Positions 17,574 to 27,701 of a stretch of 64,000 bases of DNA are shown in pieces. Position 1 is the stretch's first letter; each line of letters opens with the position of its first letter. The position numbers and the translations under genes are program-made. The notes under the pieces were generated by a model. That model was not told where the DNA came from, made no database searches, and worked only from the letters and a program-made list of their open reading frames with translations. Source of the DNA: an uncultured Paracoccaceae bacterium (GTDB taxonomy: Bacteria; Pseudomonadota; Alphaproteobacteria; Rhodobacterales; Rhodobacteraceae); NCBI GenBank assembly GCA_947489445.1, contig CANLDN010000003.1, positions 186,001 through 250,000 on the forward strand, in the 5' to 3' direction.

Positions 17574-19142
17574 ATGAGCAGTTTGCGTGACGCGGCGATG
17601 ACGTCGAAAGCCTGGCCCTTTGAAGAGGCCCGCAAGCTGTTGAAGCGTTATGAAAACAGCAAGGATCAAAAGGGCTATGTCCTGTTTGAGACAGGCTACG
17701 GCCCCTCTGGTTTGCCTCATATCGGCACCTTTGGTGAGGTGCTGCGCACGACGATGATCCGCCGCGCATTTGAGGTGATTTCTGACGTGCCGACGAAGCT
17801 GATATGCTTTTCTGACGATCTGGACGGGATGCGTAAGATACCGGGCAATGTGCCCAACCAAGAAGAGCTGGCCAAGCATATGCACAAGCCGCTGACCAGC
17901 GTCCCCGATCCATTTGGCGAATTTGAGAGCTTTGGCCATCATAATAATGCGATGTTGCGCCGTTTCTTGGATACTTTTGGGTTTGAGTACGAGTTTTATT
18001 CGGCCAAGACGTTTTACGAGACAGGTCAGTTTGATGAGATATTGAAGCGTGCGTGTGAACGCTATGATGATGTCATGAAGGTTATGTTGAAGTCGCTGCG
18101 GGAGGAACGTGCCGCGACTTACTCGATCTTCTTGCCAATCCATCCGGAGACGGGGCGCGTGCTTTATGTGCCGATGAAGCATGTTGACCCGGTGAACCAT
18201 ACCGTCACGTTCGATGATGAGGATGGCAAGGAATGGACCCTGCCCGTCACCGGGGGCAATGTGAAACTGCAATGGAAGCCGGACTTCGGCGCGCGTTGGG
18301 CGGCGCTGGGTGTCGATTTTGAGATGTATGGCAAGGAACATGCCACCAATACGGCCATCTATGACCGCATTTGCGAGATTTTAGGCGGCAAGAAGCCGGA
18401 GCATTTCTCGTATGAGTTGTTCCTGGATGAGAATGGTCAAAAGATTTCGAAATCATCGGGAAATGGTATTTCGATTGATGAATGGCTGTCGTACGCATCG
18501 ACCGAGAGCCTGTCGTATTTCATGTATCTGAAGCCCAAGACGGCCAAGAGAATGCATTTTGATGTGATCCCTAAGGCGGTTGACGAATATCATCAGCAGC
18601 TGCGCGCCTATGCTGATCAGGATGACAAGGCCCGGATGAACAACCCGGCTTTCCATATTCATGGGCATAACGTGCCTGCATCGGATATGGTGGTGCCCTT
18701 TGCGATGTTGTTGAACCTCGCGTCTGTTTCCGGGGCTGAGGATAAGGATACACTGTGGGGTTTCATCCAGCGTTATGCGCCTGAGGCGTCGGCTGAGAAG
18801 AACCCGCAGATGGATCAAGCTGCAGGCTTTGCTGTCCGGTACTATAATGACTTTGTGAAGCCCACGAAGGTCTATCGCGCGCCGACGGATCAGGAGCGCG
18901 CCGCGATGGAAGACCTTGTTAGCCGTTTGAAGGTCTGGGGCGGCGGTTTGGATGCTGAAGAGCTTCAGACCATGGTCTTTGCCGTTGGTAAGGAGCACGG
19001 GTTTGAGCCGCTGCGGGATTGGTTCACTGCGCTTTACGAGGTTCTTCTTGGTGCCAGTCAGGGCCCACGTTTTGGTGGATTTATTGCGCTTTATGGTGTG
19101 GATGAAACCGTTGCGCTGATCGAGGGGAAGCTGGCCGAATAG
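17574..19142 (+). CDS. lysK: Class I lysyl-tRNA synthetase
   Basis: A 522-residue class I LysRS, the archaeal/alphaproteobacterial form, unrelated in fold to the common class II LysS. It charges tRNA-Lys. The HIGH motif appears as GLPHIGTF (His49) and the KMSKS motif as KISKSS (290-294). Full length, ending [10 protein letters not shown]. The class I form is the rule in Rhodobacterales and is one reason for the taxonomic reading of this window. Confidence 0.95.
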   Translation: MSSLRDAAMTSKAWPFEEARKLLKRYENSKDQKGYVLFETGYGPSGLPHIGTFGEVLRTTMIRRAFEVISDVPTKLICFSDDLDGMRKIPGNVPNQEELAKHMHKPLTSVPDPFGEFESFGHHNNAMLRRFLDTFGFEYEFYSAKTFYETGQFDEILKRACERYDDVMKVMLKSLREERAATYSIFLPIHPETGRVLYVPMKHVDPVNHTVTFDDEDGKEWTLPVTGGNVKLQWKPDFGARWAALGVDFEMYGKEHATNTAIYDRICEILGGKKPEHFSYELFLDENGQKISKSSGNGISIDEWLSYASTESLSYFMYLKPKTAKRMHFDVIPKAVDEYHQQLRAYADQDDKARMNNPAFHIHGHNVPASDMVVPFAMLLNLASVSGAEDKDTLWGFIQRYAPEASAEKNPQMDQAAGFAVRYYNDFVKPTKVYRAPTDQERAAMEDLVSRLKVWGGGLDAEELQTMVFAVGKEHGFEPLRDWFTALYEVLLGASQGPRFGGFIALYGVDETVALIEGKLAE

Positions 19143-19222
19143 GCACTTGTCGCATCCAAAAAGAGAACCGATCCACCATTTCCTGCGTAATCGTGGTAGA
19201 GTGATTTCGAGGAGGCGGCGCA

Positions 19223-19627
19223 ATGACACGCATTTTTGCTTTTGTTTTGGGATTTTGGCTAGCGGCGACGGCGGTTGTTGCACAGGATGCGGATGCCATT
19301 GAAGGTGTCATCGGCAGCCAGCTTCAAGCGTTCAATGACCGTGATGTTGATGGGGCATGGCAGTATGCCAGCCCGAATATTCAGCGCCTGTTCGGTAATC
19401 CGGGCAACTTCGGCATGATGGTCCAGCGCGGTTATCCGATGGTTTGGGACAACGCGGAAGTCCGGTTTTTGGAGTTGCGCGATGTGGCCGGTAATCTTTG
19501 GCAAAAGGTCATGGTGCGTGACGCGCAAGGCGGCTTGCATGTGTTGGATTACCAGATGGTTGAAACTGCAAATGGATGGCAGATCAATGGTGTGCAGTTG
19601 TTACCGTCGCCAGATGTTGGCGCCTAA
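19223..19627 (+). CDS. DUF4864 exported protein
   Basis: A 134-residue protein with a clear signal peptide (MTRIFAFVLGFWLAATAVVA, cleavage before QDAD) and the DUF4864 pattern: IEGVIGSQLQAFNDRDVDGAW, then MVQRGYPMVW and a WQINGVQL end. The fold is of the SnoaL/NTF2-like kind, small and of unknown role. GAGGAGG sits before the ATG. It stands alone 80 bases after lysK. Confidence 0.85.
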   Translation: MTRIFAFVLGFWLAATAVVAQDADAIEGVIGSQLQAFNDRDVDGAWQYASPNIQRLFGNPGNFGMMVQRGYPMVWDNAEVRFLELRDVAGNLWQKVMVRDAQGGLHVLDYQMVETANGWQINGVQLLPSPDVGA

Positions 19628-19757
19628 GGCAGCTTGTGTTGCGTGTGTCACCGTGACGGTGCTGTCAGCCTGTATTCAGACCTTCAAAGTAGTTGTGTTG
19701 TGAGCGGTCCGGGGATCATCCGGGCCATTTGCATCTGGCTGCCAAGAGGGTCCATCC

Positions 19758-22049
19758 ATGAACAAGGCGATTACTGACGGTATTGTATTCAATCCATTGC
19801 CCTTTGCGGCGGGTTTGGGGGTTTGGTCGAGCGGGGATGGCACACCCGGATCCGATACCTATGCCGTTAGCGGGTCAGGCGTGTTTGTCGCCGCCGATCA
19901 GGATTTTGCCGGCTGTCTGGAGGTGCTGAAAACCGATCCCATTGCACGTGTCCGCTATATGGGTGAGACACCCATTTTGCCGGGCTGCTATTTGCAAGTG
20001 AAAGCCCGCGTGAAGGCTGTTGCGGGGCCATTGCCTGCCGCCAGAATATCGGGTTTCGCGGGGCTTGCCGGTGGTGCACCGGCGACCGGCCTGCCTGAAT
20101 TTGGGCCATCGGTGCAGTTGACCACTTATGGCGAAGTTGTCGAGATAACCGCGATCATCGCTACCGCAGACCGCACTGGCGTCGATATGCTGTGGACCGG
20201 GGCGAATTACGGGCATCTTGGCATTGATCTGACCGGGCCGACCGGCGGGTTGGTGCGCGTTGATGATATTGAGGTGGAAGATGTCACGTCGCTTTTCACC
20301 CGCGACCTGATCGCGCTGGTCGATGTGCGCGATTTTGGGGCCAAGGGTGATGGTGTCACTGATGATAGCGCTGCATTTGATGCGGCGGATGCCGCCGCCA
20401 ACGGTCGCACGGTGATGGTCCCTGCGGGCAGTTATCTGTTGGAAAACAGCGTTACGATGGAAAACAGGGTCCGGTTTGAAGGGCAGATTGTGCAGGCCCC
20501 GGAACATCGGTTCATCCTGCAACGGGATTTCAACTACGACACCTATCTGGAGGCGTTCGAGAATGAAGAGCTTGCCTTCAAGAAAGCCTATCAGGCGCTG
20601 ATCAACTTTGCCGATCACGATTCGCTTGATCTTAGTGGGCGGCGTGTCCTTTTGACGGAACCTGTCGATATGCAGGCTTGCGACCCGTCCCGGACCCGGT
20701 TTGAAACGCGGCGCGTGATCCGCAATGGCCAGTTTCAACCTGCCGATGGGGCAGCCTGGGATACGACAGAGGTTACGTCGCAGGCCACATATTCCGCATC
20801 GGACGACAACCGCCTGACCAATGTTGTCAATATCGCGAATATCCCTGTTGGATCATTGGTGCAGGGCAATGGTGTGGGGCGCGAAGTCTATGTCACGGCT
20901 GTGAATGTCAGTGCGCAGACGCTTGACCTAAGCCGCCCGCTTTTTGATGCCGAGGGCAGCCAAGCATTCACCTTTACCCGTTTCAAATACATGCTCGATT
21001 TTTCGGGTTATCAGAAGTTGAGCCAATTCATTCTGGACGATATCGAATTTCAAGGCCGCGGCGTTGCCAGCGGGATCATGCTGGCGCCGGATGGATTTAC
21101 GTTTCATGTCCGCGATTGCTTTGTGAACCGGCCAAAGGATCGTGGGATCACGTCACCCGGACGCGGCTGTCAGGGGATGATGCTGGATCGGTGCAATCTG
21201 GTTTCGGACGAACAAGCGGTCCCTGTTGCCGACCGGGTCAGTATCGGCTTCAACGCCAATGCCAATGACGTTAAGATCCGTGATAACCGTGTCAGCAAGT
21301 TCAAGCATTTCTGTGTAATTGCAGGGTCCGGTACGTTGTTTTCGGGCAATCACTGGTTTCACGGCGATGACGAGGTCAATGGCGTACGCAAGGGCGGCAT
21401 TGTCATCACCTTGCTAAATCCAAAGAGCATTTTTACCGGTAACTATTGCGACAACAACTTTATCGAATGGACCAATGAGCATTCAAGTGAACCTGCTTTG
21501 GGCAATCAATTCTCGTTTGGTGGTTTGACCATTACCGGCAACATGTTCACCACAAACGATGTGGCGGACTGGTTCAATTTCATTGTGATCAAGCCTTATG
21601 GCCCCAATCATTTCATCAATGGCTTTGCTGTGGTGGGTAACGTGTTCCGGTCGTTGAACGGACGGATCGATCGGGTTGAGCATGTGGATACCACCTTTGC
21701 CGATCTGGATTTTGGGCGCACCCGTGGTTTGGAGTTTACGGGTAACACCTTCCACAATGTCAACGAACGTGTCGCAAACCCGGCCTATCTGACCCATAGC
21801 CAAGCAACTGAGGCCGCAACTTGGGTCATGGATACGGGCACGTTCATGCCGTTTGAAGGTCGGGCAAAATACGTGGATGCGGTCATGCCCGACGGTCAAA
21901 TCACCAATACTGCCGGCACACGGGTGCATGATTTGCCCTGGGCCGAAGGCGAGCAGGGCGCGGATCTGCGCAGCGTCCATCTGAATTGGTCGCAACCGGT
22001 GAAGGGCCAAGTGCGGTATCAAGTCCGGATGGATGACACGGATAACTGA
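19758..22049 (+). CDS. Right-handed beta-helix (pectate-lyase-3-like) protein
   Basis: A 763-residue protein. Residues about 1-180 form a domain I do not recognise. The segment VRDFGAKGDGVTDDSAAF (about 195) is the start of a Pectate_lyase_3 type beta-helix, as found in GH28-related enzymes and phage tail spikes, and the helix continues with many short Asn/Gly turns (NRVSKFKHF, GNYCDNNF, GNMFTT). There is no signal peptide, so it is either cytoplasmic or exported by another route; no phage or polysaccharide cluster is nearby. A strong terminator follows. Confidence 0.8.
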   Translation: MNKAITDGIVFNPLPFAAGLGVWSSGDGTPGSDTYAVSGSGVFVAADQDFAGCLEVLKTDPIARVRYMGETPILPGCYLQVKARVKAVAGPLPAARISGFAGLAGGAPATGLPEFGPSVQLTTYGEVVEITAIIATADRTGVDMLWTGANYGHLGIDLTGPTGGLVRVDDIEVEDVTSLFTRDLIALVDVRDFGAKGDGVTDDSAAFDAADAAANGRTVMVPAGSYLLENSVTMENRVRFEGQIVQAPEHRFILQRDFNYDTYLEAFENEELAFKKAYQALINFADHDSLDLSGRRVLLTEPVDMQACDPSRTRFETRRVIRNGQFQPADGAAWDTTEVTSQATYSASDDNRLTNVVNIANIPVGSLVQGNGVGREVYVTAVNVSAQTLDLSRPLFDAEGSQAFTFTRFKYMLDFSGYQKLSQFILDDIEFQGRGVASGIMLAPDGFTFHVRDCFVNRPKDRGITSPGRGCQGMMLDRCNLVSDEQAVPVADRVSIGFNANANDVKIRDNRVSKFKHFCVIAGSGTLFSGNHWFHGDDEVNGVRKGGIVITLLNPKSIFTGNYCDNNFIEWTNEHSSEPALGNQFSFGGLTITGNMFTTNDVADWFNFIVIKPYGPNHFINGFAVVGNVFRSLNGRIDRVEHVDTTFADLDFGRTRGLEFTGNTFHNVNERVANPAYLTHSQATEAATWVMDTGTFMPFEGRAKYVDAVMPDGQITNTAGTRVHDLPWAEGEQGADLRSVHLNWSQPVKGQVRYQVRMDDTDN

Positions 22050-22074
22050 TCACGGGCTGACGTCGGATTTCGAA

Positions 22075-22103
22075 GAGGCGCCTTGCTGGGCGCCTCTTTT
22101 TTT
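22075..22103 (+). terminator. Rho-independent terminator after the beta-helix gene
   Basis: GAGGCGCC and GGCGCCTC form an eight-base GC-rich stem with a six-base loop, followed by seven T residues. It lies 25 bases after the beta-helix stop and isolates that gene from the urease operon. Confidence 0.92.
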
Positions 22104-22224
22104 GACGTAGTGCCAAAAAAATAGGCGAAAGTGGTGGGTGGGCCGGGAAAGCCTTGGGTTCGGGCGCTGACAGACTGGTCGGGCTGCCATTTTTTCGGGC
22201 AGTTTTTGGCCCAACTTGTGATTA

Positions 22225-23067
22225 TTGGTTGCTGCCATCACCTACGCTGCAAAAATTCAAACCGTTGCACCGGTCTTGACCCCGCCACGCGCCCACGGCG
22301 TGCTGCGGCTTGGGGCCAAGCGCCGTGGGCCAGCTTCTGTTGTCGCATCGCTACGTCAGGAGGGGTCCCTCAAGGCGTTGTTTCCAAAGTGTGCAGGTGA
22401 TGCGCTGGAAGCTGTGTTTCTGAACACTGCCGGTGGGTTAACCGGGGGCGATGTCATGGATATTGCCATGACCGCGGGTGATGGCACGCAGATCATTGCA
22501 TCATCGCAAGCCGCGGAACGCGCATATCGCGCGCAGCCGGGTCAGGTGGCGCGCGCGCAGGTCGATTTGCACGTGGCCGATGGTGCCCGGTTGCATTGGC
22601 TGCCCCAGGAAACGATTTTGTTTGATGGTGCAGCGCTTCGTCGTCGCTTGCATGTGAATCTGACGGGCAATGCACGGGCGTTGATTGTCGAGCCGCTGAT
22701 TTTTGGACGTGCCGCCATGGGCGAAACCCTGGGCGTGCTTCATTTCACCGATCAGTGGCGTGTCAGGCGAGATGGTAAACTGATCTTTGCTGATGCCCTG
22801 CGCATCACAGATGATGCCATTTCGAAAATGGAATGTCGGGCGATTGCGGGGGGGGCTGGTGCGCTGGCGACTGTTTTGCTGGCCGCCCCGGAGGCGGGTG
22901 TTTTTGCAGAAATGCCACTGCCTGATGATGCGGGCCTGAGCCTGATTGCCGATGACTTATTGCTGATCCGTATTTTGGCTGATGACGGTTTTGCCCTGCG
23001 CAAGGTGCTGATCCCTGTGATTGAGGCGCTGTCGCAGGCCCCCATGCCCCGCGTTTGGAGATTGTAG
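22225..23067 (+). CDS. ureD: Urease accessory protein UreD
   Basis: About 280 residues of UreD (UreH), the scaffold that binds the urease apoprotein and recruits UreF and UreG for nickel insertion. Family traits are GALKALFP-like and [12 protein letters not shown] near the N-terminus, and [33 protein letters not shown] in the middle. The start used is TTG 22225; no ATG fits in frame and the exact start is uncertain. First gene of the urease operon, 121 bases after a strong terminator. Confidence 0.9.
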   Translation: MVAAITYAAKIQTVAPVLTPPRAHGVLRLGAKRRGPASVVASLRQEGSLKALFPKCAGDALEAVFLNTAGGLTGGDVMDIAMTAGDGTQIIASSQAAERAYRAQPGQVARAQVDLHVADGARLHWLPQETILFDGAALRRRLHVNLTGNARALIVEPLIFGRAAMGETLGVLHFTDQWRVRRDGKLIFADALRITDDAISKMECRAIAGGAGALATVLLAAPEAGVFAEMPLPDDAGLSLIADDLLLIRILADDGFALRKVLIPVIEALSQAPMPRVWRL

Positions 23068-23071
23068 AGCG

Positions 23072-23374
23072 ATGCAACTGACCCCCCGTGAAAAGGACAA
23101 ATTGCTGATTGCTATGGCGGCTGAGGTGGCGCGCAAACGGTTGGCGCGTGGCGTCAAGCTGAACTATCCGGAAGCCATCGCCCTGATTACGGATGCTGTT
23201 GTGGAGGGTGCCCGCGATGGCAGGTCAGTGGCCGACATGATGGAGGCGGGCGCACAGGTTATCACCCGTGATCAGGTGATGGATGGCATCGCAGAGATGA
23301 TCCACGAGGTGCAGGTCGAAGCTACATTTCCCGATGGGACAAAGCTGGTGACAGTGCATGATCCGATCCGTTGA
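23072..23374 (+). CDS. ureA: Urease gamma subunit
   Basis: A 100-residue gamma subunit of nickel urease. Recognisable by [31 protein letters not shown] and [20 protein letters not shown], all in family positions, and of normal length. It starts 5 bases after ureD. Confidence 0.96.
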   Translation: MQLTPREKDKLLIAMAAEVARKRLARGVKLNYPEAIALITDAVVEGARDGRSVADMMEAGAQVITRDQVMDGIAEMIHEVQVEATFPDGTKLVTVHDPIR

Positions 23375-23407
23375 ATATTTTGGGCAAGATGATGAGGGAC
23401 GTAAGAG

Positions 23408-23713
23408 ATGAAACCCGGTGAAGTCATGGTGGCCGAGGGCCAGATTACCCTGAATGCAGGTGCCAAAGTGTTGGTGCTGGAGGTGGCGAATACAGGCGAT
23501 CGACCGGTGCAGGTAGGGTCACATTTTCACTTTGCAGAAACGAACCCTGCGTTGGATTTTGATCGCGACGCTGCGCGGGGGATGCGCTTGGACATTGCGG
23601 CGGGCACTGCCGTCAGATTTGAACCCGGCCAGCGCCGAGAGGTATCATTGATCCCGATATCGGGCGGGCGGCGTGTGTTTGGGTTTAATGGGCATGTGAT
23701 GGGCGCGTTATGA
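23408..23713 (+). CDS. ureB: Urease beta subunit
   Basis: A 101-residue beta subunit. Family marks are [35 protein letters not shown] and the closing [14 protein letters not shown]. Normal length; 33 bases after ureA. It pairs with UreA and UreC to build the urea-hydrolysing enzyme. Confidence 0.96.
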   Translation: MKPGEVMVAEGQITLNAGAKVLVLEVANTGDRPVQVGSHFHFAETNPALDFDRDAARGMRLDIAAGTAVRFEPGQRREVSLIPISGGRRVFGFNGHVMGAL

Positions 23714-23805
23714 GGGAATGCTGCGGTGCAGAAAGATGCTGCGCTCGCGAAGGGAATGGGATATAGTTGCGTCACCATGTTTTCCTCAACCCTAAGGACA
23801 AGAAG

Positions 23806-24573
23806 ATGATCCCAGCATTCACCCTGACCGTGTCCGCCGAGATATTGCGCGCCTCCAGCGCTGTAATCGGCCAGCAGATGCGCCTGACCCAAACAGTATT
23901 CGACCAGACATTTGCGGCCCAAAAAGCGCTGATGGTGCCATTCTGGCTGGAGGTTCCAAAAACAGCCACGCCAAAACCTGCAGCGAAGAATGCTGCCCCA
24001 AAACCGCGCAAATCAACCCCAAAGAAGGCTGCGTCAAAAGCTGTTGCACCCAAATTGGTAGCACAAACAGCTCCGGTTGAGAGCAAAGCAGTCCCCGCGC
24101 CGACCAAAATGGCAGCGGTGGCCAAGCCTGCGCCAAAGGCCAAGACCTCCGAACCTGTTGCAGAGCCTGTCACGCCCAAGAAGGTAGACGTCAAAGCTGC
24201 CCCAAAGCCCGCAGCAGAGAAACCGGCGCCGAAGGCCAAGGCTCAAAAGCCCGTCGCGGCCCCCATTGCACCAAAGAAGACAGACGCCAAAGCCGCATCT
24301 AAGCCCGCGGCAGAGAAACCAGCGCCAAAGCCCGCTGCTTTGAAATCTGTGGCGTCAAAGGAAGCCAAGTCTACTACGGCGACAGCCAAGCCTGCCCCAT
24401 CAAAGAAGGCGACCTCAAAAACCAAAGCAAAGCCTGCGCCAAAGCCTGTTGCAACGAAAGCTGCGACGACGGCCAAGACGCAAGCGCAACCCGCCAAGCC
24501 TGCTGCCAAATCAAAGAAAATCACAGTGCCTGACGCCCCTTGGAGCGGTGAAAAGGCCACTGAAAAGACCTGA
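23806..24573 (+). CDS. Histone-H1-like Lys/Ala/Pro-rich protein inside the urease operon
   Basis: A 255-residue basic protein with two parts. Residues 1 to about 52 form a helical N-terminus that resembles a short phasin-like or coiled segment (RASSAVIGQQMRLTQTVF). From about 53 it is almost entirely Lys, Ala, Pro, Thr and Ser in KPAA-type repeats; a near-duplicate unit of about 33 residues (EKPAPK, PKK[V/T]D motifs) is present around codons 120-185. Such tails are known in H1-like DNA-binding proteins and AlgP. It lies between ureB and ureC and has no known urease role. Start ATG 23806 follows AAGGACAAGAAG. Confidence 0.75.
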   Translation: MIPAFTLTVSAEILRASSAVIGQQMRLTQTVFDQTFAAQKALMVPFWLEVPKTATPKPAAKNAAPKPRKSTPKKAASKAVAPKLVAQTAPVESKAVPAPTKMAAVAKPAPKAKTSEPVAEPVTPKKVDVKAAPKPAAEKPAPKAKAQKPVAAPIAPKKTDAKAASKPAAEKPAPKPAALKSVASKEAKSTTATAKPAPSKKATSKTKAKPAPKPVATKAATTAKTQAQPAKPAAKSKKITVPDAPWSGEKATEKT

Positions 24574-24585
24574 CCGGAGACCTAA

Positions 24586-26346
24586 ATGCCTGCCACGATC
24601 TCTCGCGCTGATTATGCCGCCATGTTTGGCCCAACCACGGGAGATCGGCTGCGCCTTGCAGATACCGATCTGATCATTGAGGTGGAGCGTGATCTGACCG
24701 CGGAAAAGGCTGGTGCCGCTCATACCGGAGGCGGTGGCAGCAATGCCCTGCTTTATGGTGAAGAGGTTAAGTTCGGCGGTGGCAAGGTCATTCGTGATGG
24801 TATGGGGCAGTCGCAGGTGACACGTGCCGAGGGCGCGGTCGATACGGTCATCACCAACGCGCTGATCGTTGATTGGACCGGCATTATCAAGGCCGATGTC
24901 GGTCTGAAGGACGGGCAAATCGTCAAGATCGGCAAGGCAGGTAATCCCGACACCCAGCCCGGTGTTGATATCATCGTTGGGCCGGGTACCGAGGCCATCG
25001 CGGGCGAGGGCCGCATTCTGACGGCTGGCGGCATCGATAGTCATATCCATTTCATCTGCCCGCAGCAGATTGAGGATGCGTTGCATTCCGGCCTGACCAC
25101 GATGATTGGCGGTGGGACGGGTCCGGCGCATGGAACGCTCGCCACGACCTGCACGCCGGGCCCTTGGCATATTGGCCGGATGCTGCAGGCGGCAGATGCG
25201 TTTGCGATGAACCTTTGTTTTTCAGGCAAAGGGAATGCGTCCCTGCCTGCTGCGCTCGAAGAACAGGTGAATGCAGGGGCAGCCTGCCTGAAACTGCATG
25301 AGGACTGGGGGACCACCCCGGCAGCCATTGATAACTGCCTGTCCGTGGCCGACGCGATGGATGTGCAGGTGATGATCCACACCGACACGCTGAACGAAAG
25401 CGGGTTCGTGGAAAATACGGTGGCGGCGATGAAGGGCCGGACGATCCACGCCTTCCATACTGAAGGGGCGGGCGGCGGCCATGCCCCGGATATCATCAAG
25501 ATTTGCGGTCAGCCCAACGTCATCCCATCCTCGACCAACCCGACCCGGCCCTTCACCGTCAACACGGTGGACGAGCATCTGGATATGCTGATGGTTTGTC
25601 ACCATTTGGACAAATCCATCCCCGAAGACGTGGCCTTTGCCGAAAGCCGTATCCGGCGTGAAACGATCGCAGCAGAGGATATCCTGCACGATATGGGGGC
25701 CTTTTCGATCATCGCATCAGACAGTCAGGCGATGGGTCGCGTGGGCGAGGTCATTATCCGCACATGGCAAACGGCGCATAAGATGAAGGTTCAGCGCGGA
25801 CAGTTGGCCGAGGAAACCGGCGATAATGATAACCTGCGCGTGCGCCGCTACATTGCCAAATACACGATCAATCCGGCCATCGCCCACGGTATTTCAAGCC
25901 ATGTCGGGTCAATCGAGGAAGGCAAGCGTGCGGATCTGGTGCTGTGGGACCCGGCGTTTTTTGGGGTCAAGCCAGAGATGATCTTGATGGGTGGCACAAT
26001 CGTGGCGGCCCAGATGGGTGATCCGAATGCGTCGATCCCGACACCCCAGCCGGTCTATACGCGGCCCATGTTCGGGTCTTACGGGCGGTCGGTTGAGCAA
26101 TCGGCGGTCACGTTTGTCAGCGCGGCAGCCCAGGATGCGGGGATCAGTGGTACGCTGGGGCTGGCCAAGCAGACGCTGCCGGTAGTGAATACCCGCGGGA
26201 TTGGCAAACGTGACCTGAAACTCAATGACGCGATGCCGCAGGTCGAGGTAAACCCCGAGACCTACGAAGTTCGCGCTGATGGGGAGTTGCTGACCTGTGA
26301 ACCGGCCAAAGAATTGCCAATGGCGCAGCGGTATTTCCTGTTTTGA
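24586..26346 (+). CDS. ureC: Urease alpha (catalytic) subunit
   Basis: A 586-residue urease catalytic subunit. The bi-nickel site is intact: His153 and His155, carbamylated Lys236 (LKLHEDWG), His265 (VMIHTDTL), His291, and Asp379 in ASDSQAMGR; the flap has CHHL. The family is usually about 567 residues. Compared with the common [14 protein letters not shown], this protein has about 18 residues (39-56, a Gly-rich [11 protein letters not shown] stretch) between DLT and YGEEV. This insert is near the N-terminal beta-sandwich that contacts the other subunits, away from the active site. Located 13 bases after the H1-like gene. Confidence 0.96.
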   Translation: MPATISRADYAAMFGPTTGDRLRLADTDLIIEVERDLTAEKAGAAHTGGGGSNALLYGEEVKFGGGKVIRDGMGQSQVTRAEGAVDTVITNALIVDWTGIIKADVGLKDGQIVKIGKAGNPDTQPGVDIIVGPGTEAIAGEGRILTAGGIDSHIHFICPQQIEDALHSGLTTMIGGGTGPAHGTLATTCTPGPWHIGRMLQAADAFAMNLCFSGKGNASLPAALEEQVNAGAACLKLHEDWGTTPAAIDNCLSVADAMDVQVMIHTDTLNESGFVENTVAAMKGRTIHAFHTEGAGGGHAPDIIKICGQPNVIPSSTNPTRPFTVNTVDEHLDMLMVCHHLDKSIPEDVAFAESRIRRETIAAEDILHDMGAFSIIASDSQAMGRVGEVIIRTWQTAHKMKVQRGQLAEETGDNDNLRVRRYIAKYTINPAIAHGISSHVGSIEEGKRADLVLWDPAFFGVKPEMILMGGTIVAAQMGDPNASIPTPQPVYTRPMFGSYGRSVEQSAVTFVSAAAQDAGISGTLGLAKQTLPVVNTRGIGKRDLKLNDAMPQVEVNPETYEVRADGELLTCEPAKELPMAQRYFLF

Positions 26347-26654
26347 TGGCGAAGTCGGGTATCATAAAAATGACGTTACGTAACAAAGGCTTGTTGGAAT
26401 TGGAGGTAAGCAATACCTCTGCCTCAGGGAGGACAAACACAGCTTTTTATGAGGCAACCGATGCTTATCCGAACCGACAATACCCTGATCTCAAACCGCG
26501 AGGCGCTGATCGCTTTGATTGCCGTTGCGATGCAATCGGTCGTGACGATCCCCTTGCAGGCTGCACGCCGATTGTTTCGCAAGCGCTAGCTGTTAATTGG
26601 CTGGCAGAGCCTTGGTCAAGCCGCTACCCTTCTTGCAAATACGGAGGGTAGAAA
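26347..26654. other. 308-base gap between ureC and the exported protein gene
   Basis: Holds a six-base-stem hairpin (26403-26408 with 26414-26419), a perfect ten-base palindrome GTTACGTAAC at 26375-26384, and a 42-codon frame at 26461. One longer frame across the gap lacks protein-like composition. No terminator with a T-run is visible, so transcription from ureC may pass through. Confidence 0.5.
26461..26589 (+). CDS. Possible small membrane-associated protein, 42 residues
   Basis: MLIRTDNTLISNREA followed by a hydrophobic helix (LIALIAVAMQSVVTIPL) and a basic end (ARRLFRKR). Too short to test by composition; the ribosome site is weak. Included because the product is protein-like and lies in an otherwise unexplained part of the urease operon. 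Confidence 0.35.
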   Translation: MLIRTDNTLISNREALIALIAVAMQSVVTIPLQAARRLFRKR

Positions 26655-27242
26655 ATGTTCTGGAAAACCGTTGCGATAACGCTGCTTGCAACACCTTGTT
26701 GGGCGGATTGCCCGGTTGGTGCCGATCTGGCCGACGGCATTCAAATCACCATCGATGATGGAACGGTCGAGCTTTATCGCGCCCAAAGCCCGGAGCGCGT
26801 TGAAACGATGACAACGTATCCCGATGGTTTTGTGGTGCGTACGATCACGGCCAACGGGATTTACGTCACCGAAGTTGCCGATATGATTAATGGCAAGGTC
26901 GATCTGGAGGCGCGGACCACCTACCGCTTTCCAATGAAAGCTGCCGATATGCCAGCCCCCGCACCAGGGTCGACATGGCAGGTCAATACATCCGGCGATG
27001 ATGGCTATGACACATTTAGCGATTCAATCGCGGTCAGTTGGGGGAGTGAGACGAACATCACCTACGCGGATTGCGCCTATCGCATGATCCCCGGGACGCT
27101 GCGCTACAGTACAGATGATTACAGCGAAGTCATTCATTACCTGCCTGAGCTTGGGTTTGCGGTTCTTGCATCCTATTCAGAAGGTGCCGGGGGCCGCCCC
27201 GAGGTTCTGCGCGTCACTGGCATCGCAAAGGCAGGTGGGTAA
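26655..27242 (+). CDS. Exported hypothetical protein between ureC and ureE
   Basis: A 195-residue protein with a signal peptide (MFWKTVAITLLATPCWA, cleavage before DCPV). The mature part is beta-rich and acidic with two Cys that could form a disulfide. No family recognised. ACGGAGGG before the ATG and a three-base gap to ureE place it in the urease operon; its link to urea use is unknown. Confidence 0.75.
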   Translation: MFWKTVAITLLATPCWADCPVGADLADGIQITIDDGTVELYRAQSPERVETMTTYPDGFVVRTITANGIYVTEVADMINGKVDLEARTTYRFPMKAADMPAPAPGSTWQVNTSGDDGYDTFSDSIAVSWGSETNITYADCAYRMIPGTLRYSTDDYSEVIHYLPELGFAVLASYSEGAGGRPEVLRVTGIAKAGG

Positions 27243-27245
27243 AGC

Positions 27246-27701
27246 GTGACAGCGGTTGCACATTATATTCAGCGAAATACCACAAAAGCTGATGAGACAG
27301 TCAGCCTGACCTATGACGCGCGCCTGTTGCGCCGCAAGAAGCTGGTGACGGATGCGGGATCGCCATTTTTGGTTGATCTGGCCCAGACCACATCTGTGGA
27401 TGCAGGCGATGCATTTGTGTTGCCCGACGGGCGACATGTGACCGTTATGGCGGCTGAAGAGCCACTGATGCGTATCACCGGCGATTTGGTGCGCCTTGCC
27501 TGGCATATTGGCAATCGTCACGCGCCATGTGCTATCACACCAACCGCGCTGATCGTACAGCGTGAAAAGGTGATGCGTGCGATGCTGGAACATTTGGGCG
27601 CCACCGTCACTGACTTTGACGGGCCGTTTACCCCGGAAGGGGGTGCGTATGGTCACGGGCGCACGATGGGCCATGATCACAGCCATTCCCATGCGCACTG
27701 A
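27246..27701 (+). CDS. ureE: Urease accessory protein UreE (nickel carrier)
   Basis: A 151-residue UreE with the two-domain layout and a C-terminal His-rich tail (GHDHSHSHAH) that binds nickel for delivery to UreG. Family marks: LTYDARLLRRKKL, VLPDGRHVTVMAAEEPL and LAWHIGNRHAP. Start GTG 27246. Its end overlaps the start of ureF. Confidence 0.94.
   Translation: MTAVAHYIQRNTTKADETVSLTYDARLLRRKKLVTDAGSPFLVDLAQTTSVDAGDAFVLPDGRHVTVMAAEEPLMRITGDLVRLAWHIGNRHAPCAITPTALIVQREKVMRAMLEHLGATVTDFDGPFTPEGGAYGHGRTMGHDHSHSHAH

Noticed and set aside
18453..19283. Reverse frame of 276 codons over lysK
   Set aside because: Antisense of the LysRS gene; no recognisable protein features.
23772..24239. Ala/Gly/Phe-rich reverse frame opposite the H1-like gene
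   Set aside because: The composition is what the complement of a Lys/Ala/Pro-repeat gene gives; it is not a separate membrane protein.
26343..26651. 102-codon forward frame after ureC
   Set aside because: It overlaps ureC and reads like non-coding sequence; the 42-codon frame at 26461 is the more protein-like one.
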